Shown: positions 1 to 7,637 of the stretch, piece by piece
Layout: each line of letters opens with the position of its first letter
Numbering within the stretch: position 1 is the first letter of the stretch
Origin: Candidatus Eiseniibacteriota bacterium
GTDB lineage: Bacteria; Joyebacterota; Joyebacteria; Joyebacterales; Joyebacteraceae
NCBI GenBank assembly: GCA_030639555.1
Contig: DAOWCM010000046.1
Location: 1-11,078 of the forward strand
Direction: 5' to 3'
DNA length: 11,078 bases
Made by a program: the position numbers and the translations under genes
Notes under the pieces: generated by a model
Told to the model about the DNA's origin: nothing
Seen by the model: the letters and a program-made list of their open reading frames with translations, nothing else
Databases searched by the model: none

Positions 1-467
1 CCGGCGTCCTTGGTCGCCTGCCGCTGCGAGTCGTTGAAGTAGGCAGGTACCGTGATGACGGCCTTCTCGACCTTCTCGCCCAGGTGTTCCTCGGCCGTGT
101 TCTTCATGGCGGCCAGGATCATCGCCGATATCTCCGGCGGCGCGTACGACTTGCCCAGAGCCTCGACCCTGACGTCGCCGGCGTCGTTCTTCGTGACCTT
201 GTACGGGACGAGCCCCATCTCTTCGTTCACCTCGTCGTACCGCCTCCCCATGAAGCGCTTGATGGAGGAAATGGTGTTCTCGGGGTTCGTCACCGCCTGA
301 CGCTTGGCGACCTGTCCGACCAGCCTCTCACCCTTCTTCGTGAAGGCGACAACCGAGGGTGTCGTGCGCGAGCCCTCCGGGCTGGGGATGACGGTGGCCT
401 CACCACCTTCCATCACCGCCACACACGAGTTCGTCGTACCCAGATCGATTCCTATGACCTTGCTCAT
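1..467 (-). CDS. dnaK: Chaperone DnaK (Hsp70), N-terminal 155 residues, cut by window edge
   Basis: Hsp70 chaperone that binds unfolded polypeptides in an ATP-dependent cycle with DnaJ and GrpE in the cytoplasm. Only the start of the nucleotide-binding domain is present. It opens MSKVIGIDLGTTNSCVAV (phosphate-1 loop, residues 7-17) and contains EGSRTTPSVVAF (31-42), the NPENTISSIKRFMGR segment (61-75) and VITVPAYFNDSQRQATKDA (137-155), all diagnostic of DnaK. The ATG at 467-465 is preceded by a strong Shine-Dalgarno (GAAGGAGGA, 485-477) about 9 bases upstream, which fixes the start. It follows grpE by 90 bases and is probably co-transcribed from the CIRCE-controlled promoter before hrcA. The reading frame is intact to base 1; the remainder, and probably dnaJ, lies outside the window. 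Confidence 0.97.
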   Translation of the reverse strand, partial: MSKVIGIDLGTTNSCVAVMEGGEATVIPSPEGSRTTPSVVAFTKKGERLVGQVAKRQAVTNPENTISSIKRFMGRRYDEVNEEMGLVPYKVTKNDAGDVRVEALGKSYAPPEISAMILAAMKNTAEEHLGEKVEKAVITVPAYFNDSQRQATKDA

Positions 468-496
468 ATCAGTGTGTCCTCCTTCGGGCCGCCGCC

Positions 497-515
497 GACG
501 GGCGTCACGCCCGTC
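497..515 (-). other. Short GC-rich hairpin in the grpE-dnaK spacer
   Basis: A perfect 8-bp inverted repeat (GACGGGCG, loop TGA, CGCCCGTC on the minus strand) lies between the grpE stop and the dnaK Shine-Dalgarno, which starts about 11 bases further on. No U-run follows, so it is not a typical intrinsic terminator. It could be an RNA-processing or stabilising stem that changes the dnaK:grpE ratio, or a chance structure in GC-rich DNA. Confidence 0.35.
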
Positions 516-557
516 CCGGCGCGCGCACCATGCGGCGCACCGCCGAGGCCCTATACG

Positions 558-1124
558 TTACTTAGATACGATGACCTTCGAACAGCGAAGCAATCTCTCT
601 CCCAGCAGGTACCCTCTCTGGGTCTCTTCAACGACGTGATCAGGGGCGTGCTCGGCGGATTCCACGTGCCCCACGGCCTCGTGGAAGTTGGGGTCGAACT
701 CGCACGCCCGCGTTTCTATCGGCGTTACGCCGTGCTTCCTGAGAACGTCCGTGAGGTGCTTGAGAATGAGCTCGACGCCCTCTCTCAGGGAACCGCCCTC
801 GTCGGGGCCGTTCGAATCTTCGCAGGCGAGCGCCCTCTCGAAGTTGTCCACTACGTCGAGCAGGTCGAGGATTATCTCCTCGCGCGCCGCCCCCGACCAC
901 CTGCGCCTGTCTCTCTCTACGCGCTTTCTGTAGTTGTCGAGGTCCGCGAGAGCCCTCAGCCACTTGCCGTTCAGCTCGTCCAGCTCGGCCCTCAGGTTCT
1001 CGATATCAGCCGGGACCTCCTGCTCGTCGGCACCGGGTGCCCCGGCGAGCGATCCGTCGCCGGCATCGCGTGCGGCCGGCGCCATGTCTGGCTGTTTCTC
1101 TTCCTTCCGTCTCTTCTTCGTCAT
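558..1124 (-). CDS. grpE: Nucleotide exchange factor GrpE
   Basis: Co-chaperone that releases ADP from DnaK. The 188-residue length is usual for the family. Residues 1-35 are a charged, probably disordered tail (MTKKRRKEEK...). A helical coiled-coil dimerisation region follows (about 38-75, including LADLDNYRKRVERDRRR), then LDLLDVVDNFERAL (87-100). The C-terminal beta domain holds FDPNFHEAVGHV (143-154) and ETQRGYLLGERLLRCSKV (167-184), which match the GrpE signature. The ATG at 1124-1122 follows hrcA by 39 bases. The best Shine-Dalgarno is a modest GGGAG (1143-1139), about 14 bases upstream, so initiation may be weaker than for dnaK. The order hrcA-grpE-dnaK is the classic heat-shock operon. 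Confidence 0.96.
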   Translation of the reverse strand: MTKKRRKEEKQPDMAPAARDAGDGSLAGAPGADEQEVPADIENLRAELDELNGKWLRALADLDNYRKRVERDRRRWSGAAREEIILDLLDVVDNFERALACEDSNGPDEGGSLREGVELILKHLTDVLRKHGVTPIETRACEFDPNFHEAVGHVESAEHAPDHVVEETQRGYLLGERLLRCSKVIVSK

Positions 1125-1163
1125 GTCTGTGAGTCAAACTCCCTATGTCGTAAGGTATCGTAC

Positions 1164-2192
1164 CTACTCCGCGAGCAGGTCGTCGAGCACCTTCGAGAAG
1201 TACCCGACAAGACCTATCAGCCTCGGGTATTTCATCCGCGTCGGTCCGATGACACCCATGCGGGCCACGGCGCCGCCGATCCTGTATGTGCCTGCGACAA
1301 GGGACATCCGGTTCATGCCGCTGCAGACGTTCTCGGCCCCGATGACCACCCTCACCTCGGCCACTCCGGCCGGACCACGGACGACGTCGGCGAGCGTTTC
1401 TTCGCTGTCGAGAATCTCTCCCAGCGAGGCCGCATCGGTCGAGAACTCCGGATGACGGAAGATGTAGCGTGCGCCCTCGTAGTGGATGCGCTCGCCTCCG
1501 CCGGGGCCCAGGAAGACGCGAACCCCTTCCAGCAGTCCGCGCAACCAGCCACCCGGCGCCGGGTCCTGTTCCCCGAGCCGCTTCTCGATCGTTGCTGAAG
1601 CCTCGGAGAGCGTCACGCCCCGCAGCCACTTGTTCAGAAGGTCGGACGCCCTCGACACCTCGGCCCTGTGAAACGTGCCGTCCGACGTGAGGACGGCGGT
1701 CCGTGTCGGGCCGACGTCCGTGGCCACCACCGCCATGATGCGGCCCGCACCGATGGCGACGAGCGCCACCTGCTCGATGACCTGTCCTCCTCCGGAGGGA
1801 GCGACCGCGACAGCCATCTCCTTGGAGGCCTCACTGACCATGTGCGAGATCCCCGCGAGGACGGTCGCGAGGTCACAGTGCACCAGCTTGGCAAGCTCAC
1901 TTCCGATCGCCTTCCGCTCACCGGCCGTCAGACCGACGGGCTTGACCAGATTGTCGACGTAGTAGCGGTAGCCCAGGTCTGTTGGGATGCGCCCGGCGGA
2001 CGTGTGAGGCTGGAGTATGAGCCCCTCCTCTTCCAGCGCGCGCATGACGTTCCTGACCGTGGCCGAACTCAAGCTGACCGAGCTCATACGCACGACGGCC
2101 CTCGAACTGACAGGCTTCGCCTCGCGGACGTAGCCCTCGATGACCGACTGCAGTATTGTGCTCTCTCTGTCGCTGAGTTCGACTCCGCGCAC
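1164..2192 (-). CDS. hrcA: Heat-inducible transcription repressor HrcA
   Basis: Repressor that binds CIRCE operators and keeps heat-shock chaperone genes off until unfolded protein accumulates. The 342-residue length is normal. The N-terminal winged helix (about 1-75) contains the recognition region SSATVRNVMRALEEEGLI (42-59) and the family signature PHTSAGRIPTDLGYRYYVD (62-80). The rest is the GAF-like and dimerisation region, with FRHPEF and IGPTRMKYPRLIGLVGY near the end. Translation starts at GTG (2192-2190), supported by GGGAG at 2206-2202, 9 bases upstream. A perfect CIRCE element and a sigma70-like promoter lie directly upstream, so the gene very probably represses its own operon (hrcA-grpE-dnaK). 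Confidence 0.97.
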   Translation of the reverse strand: MRGVELSDRESTILQSVIEGYVREAKPVSSRAVVRMSSVSLSSATVRNVMRALEEEGLILQPHTSAGRIPTDLGYRYYVDNLVKPVGLTAGERKAIGSELAKLVHCDLATVLAGISHMVSEASKEMAVAVAPSGGGQVIEQVALVAIGAGRIMAVVATDVGPTRTAVLTSDGTFHRAEVSRASDLLNKWLRGVTLSEASATIEKRLGEQDPAPGGWLRGLLEGVRVFLGPGGGERIHYEGARYIFRHPEFSTDAASLGEILDSEETLADVVRGPAGVAEVRVVIGAENVCSGMNRMSLVAGTYRIGGAVARMGVIGPTRMKYPRLIGLVGYFSKVLDDLLAE

Positions 2193-2217
2193 GCCGTCTC
2201 GCTCCCGGATTCAGCCC

Positions 2218-2244
2218 TTAGCACTCTCCTTGTAAGAGTGCTAA
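2218..2244 (-). promoter_or_regulatory. CIRCE operator (HrcA binding site)
   Basis: A perfect inverted repeat, TTAGCACTC (2218-2226), 9-base spacer, GAGTGCTAA (2236-2244), identical to the CIRCE consensus. It lies immediately downstream of the -10 box and ends 25 bases before the hrcA GTG, so it covers the expected transcription start and 5' leader. HrcA bound here would block initiation. Confidence 0.97.
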
Positions 2245-2249
2245 GACGC

Positions 2250-2278
2250 AAGATAACGCGTCGCGTGTCGGGTGTCAA
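2250..2278 (-). promoter_or_regulatory. Sigma70-type promoter of the hrcA-grpE-dnaK operon
   Basis: On the minus strand a consensus -35 box TTGACA (2278-2273) is followed after exactly 17 bases by TATCTT (2255-2250), a good -10 box. The predicted start falls inside the adjacent CIRCE element. This is vegetative promoter architecture with HrcA control and shows no sign of a sigma32-type heat-shock promoter. Confidence 0.85.
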
Positions 2279-2313
2279 GCTGAAAGGGGCGCGGGATCGG
2301 AGCTCTTGTGCCG

Positions 2314-2949
2314 TCAGCGAATGACGTCGAAGAGCCGCTCGAAGCGGGGCCGCTTCGTCTTCCCGTCCCAGGACCAGTAGATGGCGACAGCCTTGCCCTT
2401 CATGTGGCTCGTGTCCAGGAAGCCCCAGTCGCGGCTATCGGCGCTCCAGTTCCTGTTGTCCCCCATCATGAAGAGAGACCCTTCAGGGACCTTGATGGGC
2501 CCGTAGTCGGCCCAGCGCGGCGTCGGCGGCTTGAGCTTGATGAAGCTCTCGTCCTTCCGCTCGCCGTTCAGATAGAGGACGTTGTTCTTGAGTTCGACGA
2601 TGTCTCCCGAAGTCCCGACGCAGCGCTTGACGTAGTTCTCCTTCCGAGCGCGTGGGTCGGGGTTCGGGTACTCGAAGACGATGACGTCGCCGTAGCGCGG
2701 CTCCCGGATGCCGGGAAGGCGAGTGTCGGTGAACGGGACCTTGATGCCGTAGATGAACTTGTTGACGATGAGGAAGTCGCCGACGAGCAGAGTGTCCTCC
2801 ATCGAGCCCGACGGGATTCTGAACGTCTGGACGACGAAGGCCCTGAGAACGAGGGCGAGCACGACCGCGGTGACGACCGTCTCGACGAAATCGCGGAAGG
2901 CGTTCTTCCGCTTGGTCTTCTTCGCAGATGTGACTGCCTTCTTCCCCAT
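2314..2949 (-). CDS. lepB: Signal peptidase I
   Basis: Membrane-bound serine protease that removes signal peptides from exported proteins on the outer face of the cytoplasmic membrane. It has 211 residues with a basic N-terminus (KKTKRKN), one transmembrane helix (about 21-40), then the conserved boxes: RIPSGSMEDTLLVGD (44-58) with catalytic Ser49 just before Met50; YVKRCVGTSGD (106-116) with general-base Lys108; and GDNRNWSADSRDWG (163-176). Both catalytic residues are present. The ATG at 2949-2947 has an excellent Shine-Dalgarno, GAGGAGGT (2964-2957), 7 bases upstream, implying strong translation. It lies 50 bases after the DUF5683-like gene and ends just before the hrcA promoter, with no clear terminator between. 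Confidence 0.97.
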   Translation of the reverse strand: MGKKAVTSAKKTKRKNAFRDFVETVVTAVVLALVLRAFVVQTFRIPSGSMEDTLLVGDFLIVNKFIYGIKVPFTDTRLPGIREPRYGDVIVFEYPNPDPRARKENYVKRCVGTSGDIVELKNNVLYLNGERKDESFIKLKPPTPRWADYGPIKVPEGSLFMMGDNRNWSADSRDWGFLDTSHMKGKAVAIYWSWDGKTKRPRFERLFDVIR

Positions 2950-2999
2950 CCTGCCTACCTCCTCGCCCGCCAGGAGTGCGAGCCTCGTGGTTTCTCAGT

Positions 3000-3512
3000 C
3001 TAGAATCTGAATGTCAGGCCGACGCGGAACTCCCCGCCGCCGGCGCCGTCCCCTCCGAAGGAACTTTCCACGTGAGGGGCCGCGGAATCATCGAAGCCCG
3101 CCAGGTGTGCGTCCACGTAGGCGTCCACCAGACCGTAGAGCGCCGCGACGGCGGCCCACCAGACCAGCGCCTGCCTGTTGTCAAAGTGCTCCGAGTACTC
3201 GTCGTAGTATCGCTCGTCGTTCGTCTGCTTGTAGAGCCTGAGTGAGTTCCGCGCGCGCCGGTCTTCGACGACGACGCCGACCACGAGGAAGGTCTCCACC
3301 GCGCAGACGATCGCGGCCTTGTACTCCGTCCCGTTCAGCAGCTGTCCGAGCCCCGGATACGCCGCCGAGGCCACCATCGCGGTCGTGCCGCCGGGCCCGC
3401 TGGAGCCACCCTGCGGCGACGGCGTGCTACCACCCACCGCTCCCGAAGCCGCCGGGGAAAGCACGGCCAGTATGCCCGCGAAGGCAATCGTCCGAATTCC
3501 CGCGCGCCTCAT
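3000..3512 (-). CDS. Small exported or membrane protein of DUF5683 type (PGLGQ motif)
   Basis: Function unknown. About 170 residues. An N-terminal signal-like segment (MRRAGIRTIAFAGILAVLS, ending near AASGA at 21-25) precedes a low-complexity Gly/Ser/Pro stretch (26-44), then YPGLGQLLNG (52-61), a hydrophobic helix (about 66-82), a charged Tyr-rich segment (RLYKQTNDERYYDEYSEHF, 92-110), and a second hydrophobic helix running into DAYVDAHL (130-137). The PGLGQ plus D-A-Y-V-D-A-H-L pattern recalls DUF5683 proteins; this is my recognition and has not been searched. It ends FRVGLTFRF, an aromatic terminus as on outer-membrane strands. The ATG at 3512 overlaps the upstream stop (TGATG), indicating translational coupling; a GTG at 3515 would add one residue. 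No strong Shine-Dalgarno is seen, which fits coupling. Confidence 0.7.
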   Translation of the reverse strand: MRRAGIRTIAFAGILAVLSPAASGAVGGSTPSPQGGSSGPGGTTAMVASAAYPGLGQLLNGTEYKAAIVCAVETFLVVGVVVEDRRARNSLRLYKQTNDERYYDEYSEHFDNRQALVWWAAVAALYGLVDAYVDAHLAGFDDSAAPHVESSFGGDGAGGGEFRVGLTFRF

Positions 3513-4483
3513 CACTTGACCGCCAGCCCCCTGACTTCCCTCGACGTCAGAGGCACGACCTCCACCGTGTGCGCCCCGGCGTCGCTCCTGATCTCTACAG
3601 TGATGCTCTCGGCTTCACCCGTGTCAGCGTACCTCGCCACCACCGCGCCCGCGAGCTGCTCGTCCGCAGGCAAGGGCGCGCCGGTGATGAGGCCCACGGG
3701 TCCCCTGCATCCGACCGCCTTGACGTAGAGCGCATGCGGCAGATCGAGCGAGAACAGCCTCTCGTTCTCGGCGTGGTTCCGCCCGACGGCGAGCTTGGCC
3801 CTATCGGACAGCCTGAACTGCCTGCCGATCGAAAGGAGCCTGACCCCGGGATCGCTCAGCCCCTCGTGGTCCTTGAGGTCTCGGATGGCGCGGGCGAAGT
3901 TCTCGTCAGTGAGAAGACACCCTCCGGCAGGCGACTCGTATTCCTTGATGCCGAAGCGTTCCGCCAGCTCCATCTGTGGCTTTCTCGTCCGTCCGTGCAG
4001 CCCGAGCAGCTGCTCCCGGTCGACCCACCCCTCTTTCTCCGGGATCGTCGGTTGGAGCAGCTTCGCGGAGAGCGGGCGGAGCAGGTACCCTTTGACATTC
4101 GCCTCCCGTTCGACGGCCTCGAGGCCGTAGCGCATCTGGGACTTCGGCCGCTGGCCAACCACCTCACCAGTGGCGATGAACGACGCTCCCAGCTCCTCCA
4201 TGCGCTCGGCCGCGCGCTTGACCATGAGAGCGTGACAGTCGATGCAGGGGTTCATGTTCCTCCCGAACCCATACTTGGGAGCTTCGATCAGCCGGAGTAT
4301 GTCTTCGCCTATGTCGATCGTGACGAGTTCGATGCCCGCCTCCCGGGCGCTCTTCTCGGCCTTCTCGGCGTCGAAGAACGAGGACACGAAGGTGATGCCG
4401 ATTACCTCGATGCCCTGCTCCAGCAGAAGGCGCACCGCCAGGATACTGTCAAGGCCCCCCGACAGAAGCACAAGAGCTCGCAC
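3512..4483 (-). CDS. PP-loop ATP pyrophosphatase, MnmA/ThiI-like tRNA sulfurtransferase
   Basis: Probably adenylates a tRNA base to prepare it for thiolation; the exact substrate is unknown. In its 323 residues, the N-terminal PP-loop is LLSGGLDSILA (6-16, SGGxDS). GRNMNPCIDCHALM (74-87) supplies a Cys80-x-x-Cys83 pair, followed by ATGEVVGQRPKSQ (104-116) and SPAGGCLLTD (184-193) with a third Cys189. Its C-terminal third (GRQFRLSDRAKLAVGRNHAEN, about 220-240) resembles the NFACT-R/DUF814-type RNA-binding segment. These features fit the PP-loop tRNA-thiolation superfamily, but it is neither canonical MnmA nor canonical ThiI (no obvious THUMP or rhodanese domain). The start is GTG (4483-4481) with GGAAGGGA (4498-4491) 7 bases upstream. 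It directly follows selC and selD, which hints at sulfur/selenium tRNA chemistry, and it overlaps the next gene by one base. Confidence 0.8.
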   Translation of the reverse strand: MRALVLLSGGLDSILAVRLLLEQGIEVIGITFVSSFFDAEKAEKSAREAGIELVTIDIGEDILRLIEAPKYGFGRNMNPCIDCHALMVKRAAERMEELGASFIATGEVVGQRPKSQMRYGLEAVEREANVKGYLLRPLSAKLLQPTIPEKEGWVDREQLLGLHGRTRKPQMELAERFGIKEYESPAGGCLLTDENFARAIRDLKDHEGLSDPGVRLLSIGRQFRLSDRAKLAVGRNHAENERLFSLDLPHALYVKAVGCRGPVGLITGAPLPADEQLAGAVVARYADTGEAESITVEIRSDAGAHTVEVVPLTSREVRGLAVK

Positions 4484-4531
4484 TGAACAGTCCCTTCCAG
4501 TTGAATTGGACCGCGGCCTTCGGACAAACGT

Positions 4532-4629
4532 TGGCGGGAATGTGTGGGAATCGAACCCACCCCGGACGGGATCAGCCGCCAGACAAAGGGTTTGAAGCCC
4601 TCGAGGCCCACCAGGACCTATCCATTCCC
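4532..4629 (-). tRNA. selC: Selenocysteine tRNA, tRNA-Sec (UCA anticodon)
   Basis: This 98-base tRNA decodes UGA as selenocysteine. On the minus strand it begins GGGAATGG and ends CATTCCC-G-CCA with an encoded CCA. The D-arm has six base pairs closing a four-base loop (AGGTCC-TGGT-GGGCCT), a hallmark of tRNA-Sec. The anticodon loop is CTTCAAA with UCA at 4595-4593, on a 5-bp stem with one G-U. A long variable arm (CTGGCGG paired with CCG-T-CCGG around a 6-base loop) is followed by a T-arm GTGGG-TTCGATT-CCCAC. The acceptor stem has 7 Watson-Crick pairs; the eighth position is G opposite A. It lies 52 bases after selD and 48 before the PP-loop gene. I see no clear promoter of its own, so it may be processed from a longer transcript. 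Confidence 0.95.
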
Positions 4630-4681
4630 ACCTGAATCTGCTGCCGAACGCATCCTGTGGGCGAACCGGACTTCGGCCCGT

Positions 4682-5728
4682 CTACGTCAGGACCACGGCG
4701 CGGTCCCCCCTCTCCACAACACGTCCGATGACCCGGCTCTCTTCACCTCTCGCGCTCAGCGCGCGATCGAACGCACTGACGCTGCCCTCGGGGAGAGCGA
4801 CCAGAAGCCCACCCGAGGTCTGCGGGTCATACATCAGTTCCACCGTGCGCCCGTCGGCCCGAGTCCGGGACTCGACGAACGAGCTGTAGTAGTGCTGGTT
4901 CGAGAACAGGCCTCCGGGTGCCAGCCCTTTCTCGATGGCCGAAAGGGCGCCCTCCACGAGCGGCACATCAAGGACGGCGATCTCCAGCGTCACCCCGCTC
5001 GCGTCCGCCAACTCGCTGGCGTGTCCGACCAGGCCGAATCCCGTGACGTCGGTCGCGGCGGTCGCCCCGGCCTCCAGCATCGCCTCGGAAGCCGCCCTGT
5101 TCAGCGTAGCCATGAGTTCGGTGATGACTGCGCTGCCCTCGGGAGACAGCTCGCCCTCCTTGAGCGCGGTGGCGAGCACGCCGACTCCGACCGGTTTCGT
5201 GAGAGCCAGGACGTTCCCGACGCGGGCGTTGGCGTTGGACACGATCCTGTTGGGGTTCACCGTGCCCACTACCGCGAGCCCGAACTTGAGCTCACGGTCA
5301 CTGACCGAGTGACCGCCCAGCACCAGAGCGCCCGCCTCCGTGACCTTCTCGTCGCTTCCCAGGAGCATCTCCGTCATTACCGATAACGGAAGCTCCCCGT
5401 CCGGGAAGCACACGATGTTGAGAGCGACGAGCGGCGTTCCTCCCATCGCGTAGACGTCGGAGAGCGAGTTCGCGGCCGCGATCCGTCCGTAGTCCCGCGC
5501 GTCGTCCACGATGGGCGTGAAGAAGTCCAGCGTGACCACGAGCGCCGTGTCGTCGCTCAGGCGGTACACACCGGCGTCGTCGACGGTGCCCGACGAGATC
5601 ATCGCCCGCGGGTCGACGATAGGCGGAAGCTTCGACAGCACGCTAGCCAGGTCCTCCGGACCCAGTTTCGACGCTCAGCCGGAGGAGCGCACCTTCTGCG
5701 TCAGCCTGTAGATCTCTTCCTTGGACAA
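4682..5728 (-). CDS. selD: Selenide, water dikinase SelD, itself a selenoprotein (UGA = Sec18)
   Basis: Makes selenophosphate from selenide and ATP, the selenium donor for Sec-tRNA synthesis and for selenouridine in tRNA. Reading through an in-frame UGA at 5677-5675 gives 348 residues. The N-terminus reads MSKEEIYRLTQKVRSSGU, then ASKLGPEDLASVLSKLPPI. Sec18 aligns with E. coli Cys17, and Lys21 with the catalytic Lys20. The later metal/ATP residues Asp51 (DDAGVY), Asp68 (TLDFF), Asp91 (SDVYAMGG) and Asp227 (TDVTGFGLVGH) fall at the E. coli numbers, supporting the chosen start. GGHS is at 138-141. The start is TTG at 5728-5726 with GGAG 7 bases upstream. A normal gene caller would begin at GTG 5641 and lose the active site. 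It lies 77 bases after glmS and just upstream of selC. Confidence 0.93.
5647..5665 (-). promoter_or_regulatory. Putative bacterial SECIS hairpin of selD
   Basis: Nine bases after the UGA, the mRNA can fold CTGGGTCC (5665-5658), loop GGA (5657-5655), GGACCTGG (5654-5647): an 8-bp stem with two G-U pairs. There are 17 bases between the UGA and the loop, and the loop begins with G, matching the known bacterial SECIS pattern (loop about 16-37 bases from UGA, G in the first two loop positions). SelB with Sec-tRNA would bind here. The fold was done by hand. Confidence 0.75.
5675..5677 (-). other. selD: Recoded UGA (selenocysteine codon) in selD
   Basis: The in-frame TGA is flanked by SelD-like coding sequence on both sides (RLTQKVRSSG before, ASKLGPEDL after) and sits at the position occupied by Cys or Sec in all known SelD proteins. 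A SECIS-like hairpin follows, and tRNA-Sec is encoded nearby. Confidence 0.92.
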
Positions 5729-5735
5729 GAGCTGT

Positions 5736-5739
5736 CTCC
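5736..5739 (-). promoter_or_regulatory. Ribosome binding site setting the selD TTG start
   Basis: GGAG (5739-5736) lies 7 bases before the TTG at 5728. No ATG or GTG in the selD frame lies between here and the UGA in a position that would retain RLTQ. The nearby ATG at 5742 is in another frame and reaches a TAG after 32 codons, so the TTG is the best start. Confidence 0.7.
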
Positions 5740-5805
5740 ATGATGAACCAAGGGCCCGCTCGCCCGCCCGGCCGCCGCGGACATGCCCGGCCCGTCCTTG
5801 CGGCG

Positions 5806-7635
<1,830 letters not shown>

Positions 7636-7637
7636 GA

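Noticed and set aside
84..1598. 504-codon plus-strand open frame opposite dnaK, grpE and hrcA
   Set aside because: Shadow of high-GC codon bias. The minus strand carries recognisable DnaK, GrpE and HrcA, and the plus frame shows no family motif.
3242..4486. 414-codon plus-strand open frame opposite the PP-loop gene
   Set aside because: Arg/Pro-rich composition without motifs; the opposite strand has an intact PP-loop enzyme.
5639..5641. GTG at 5641 as the true selD start
   Set aside because: This would remove the catalytic Cys/Sec and Lys, while the upstream sequence through the UGA clearly matches the SelD N-terminus.
5643..5742. ATG-initiated 32-codon frame (METALVQGRD...) overlapping the selD start
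   Set aside because: It has no good Shine-Dalgarno and ends at TAG within selD; the SelD frame read from TTG is far better supported.
5729..5805. Intrinsic terminator or promoter between glmS and selD
   Set aside because: The spacer is GC-rich, but I found no stem followed by a U-run and no convincing -35/-10 pair.
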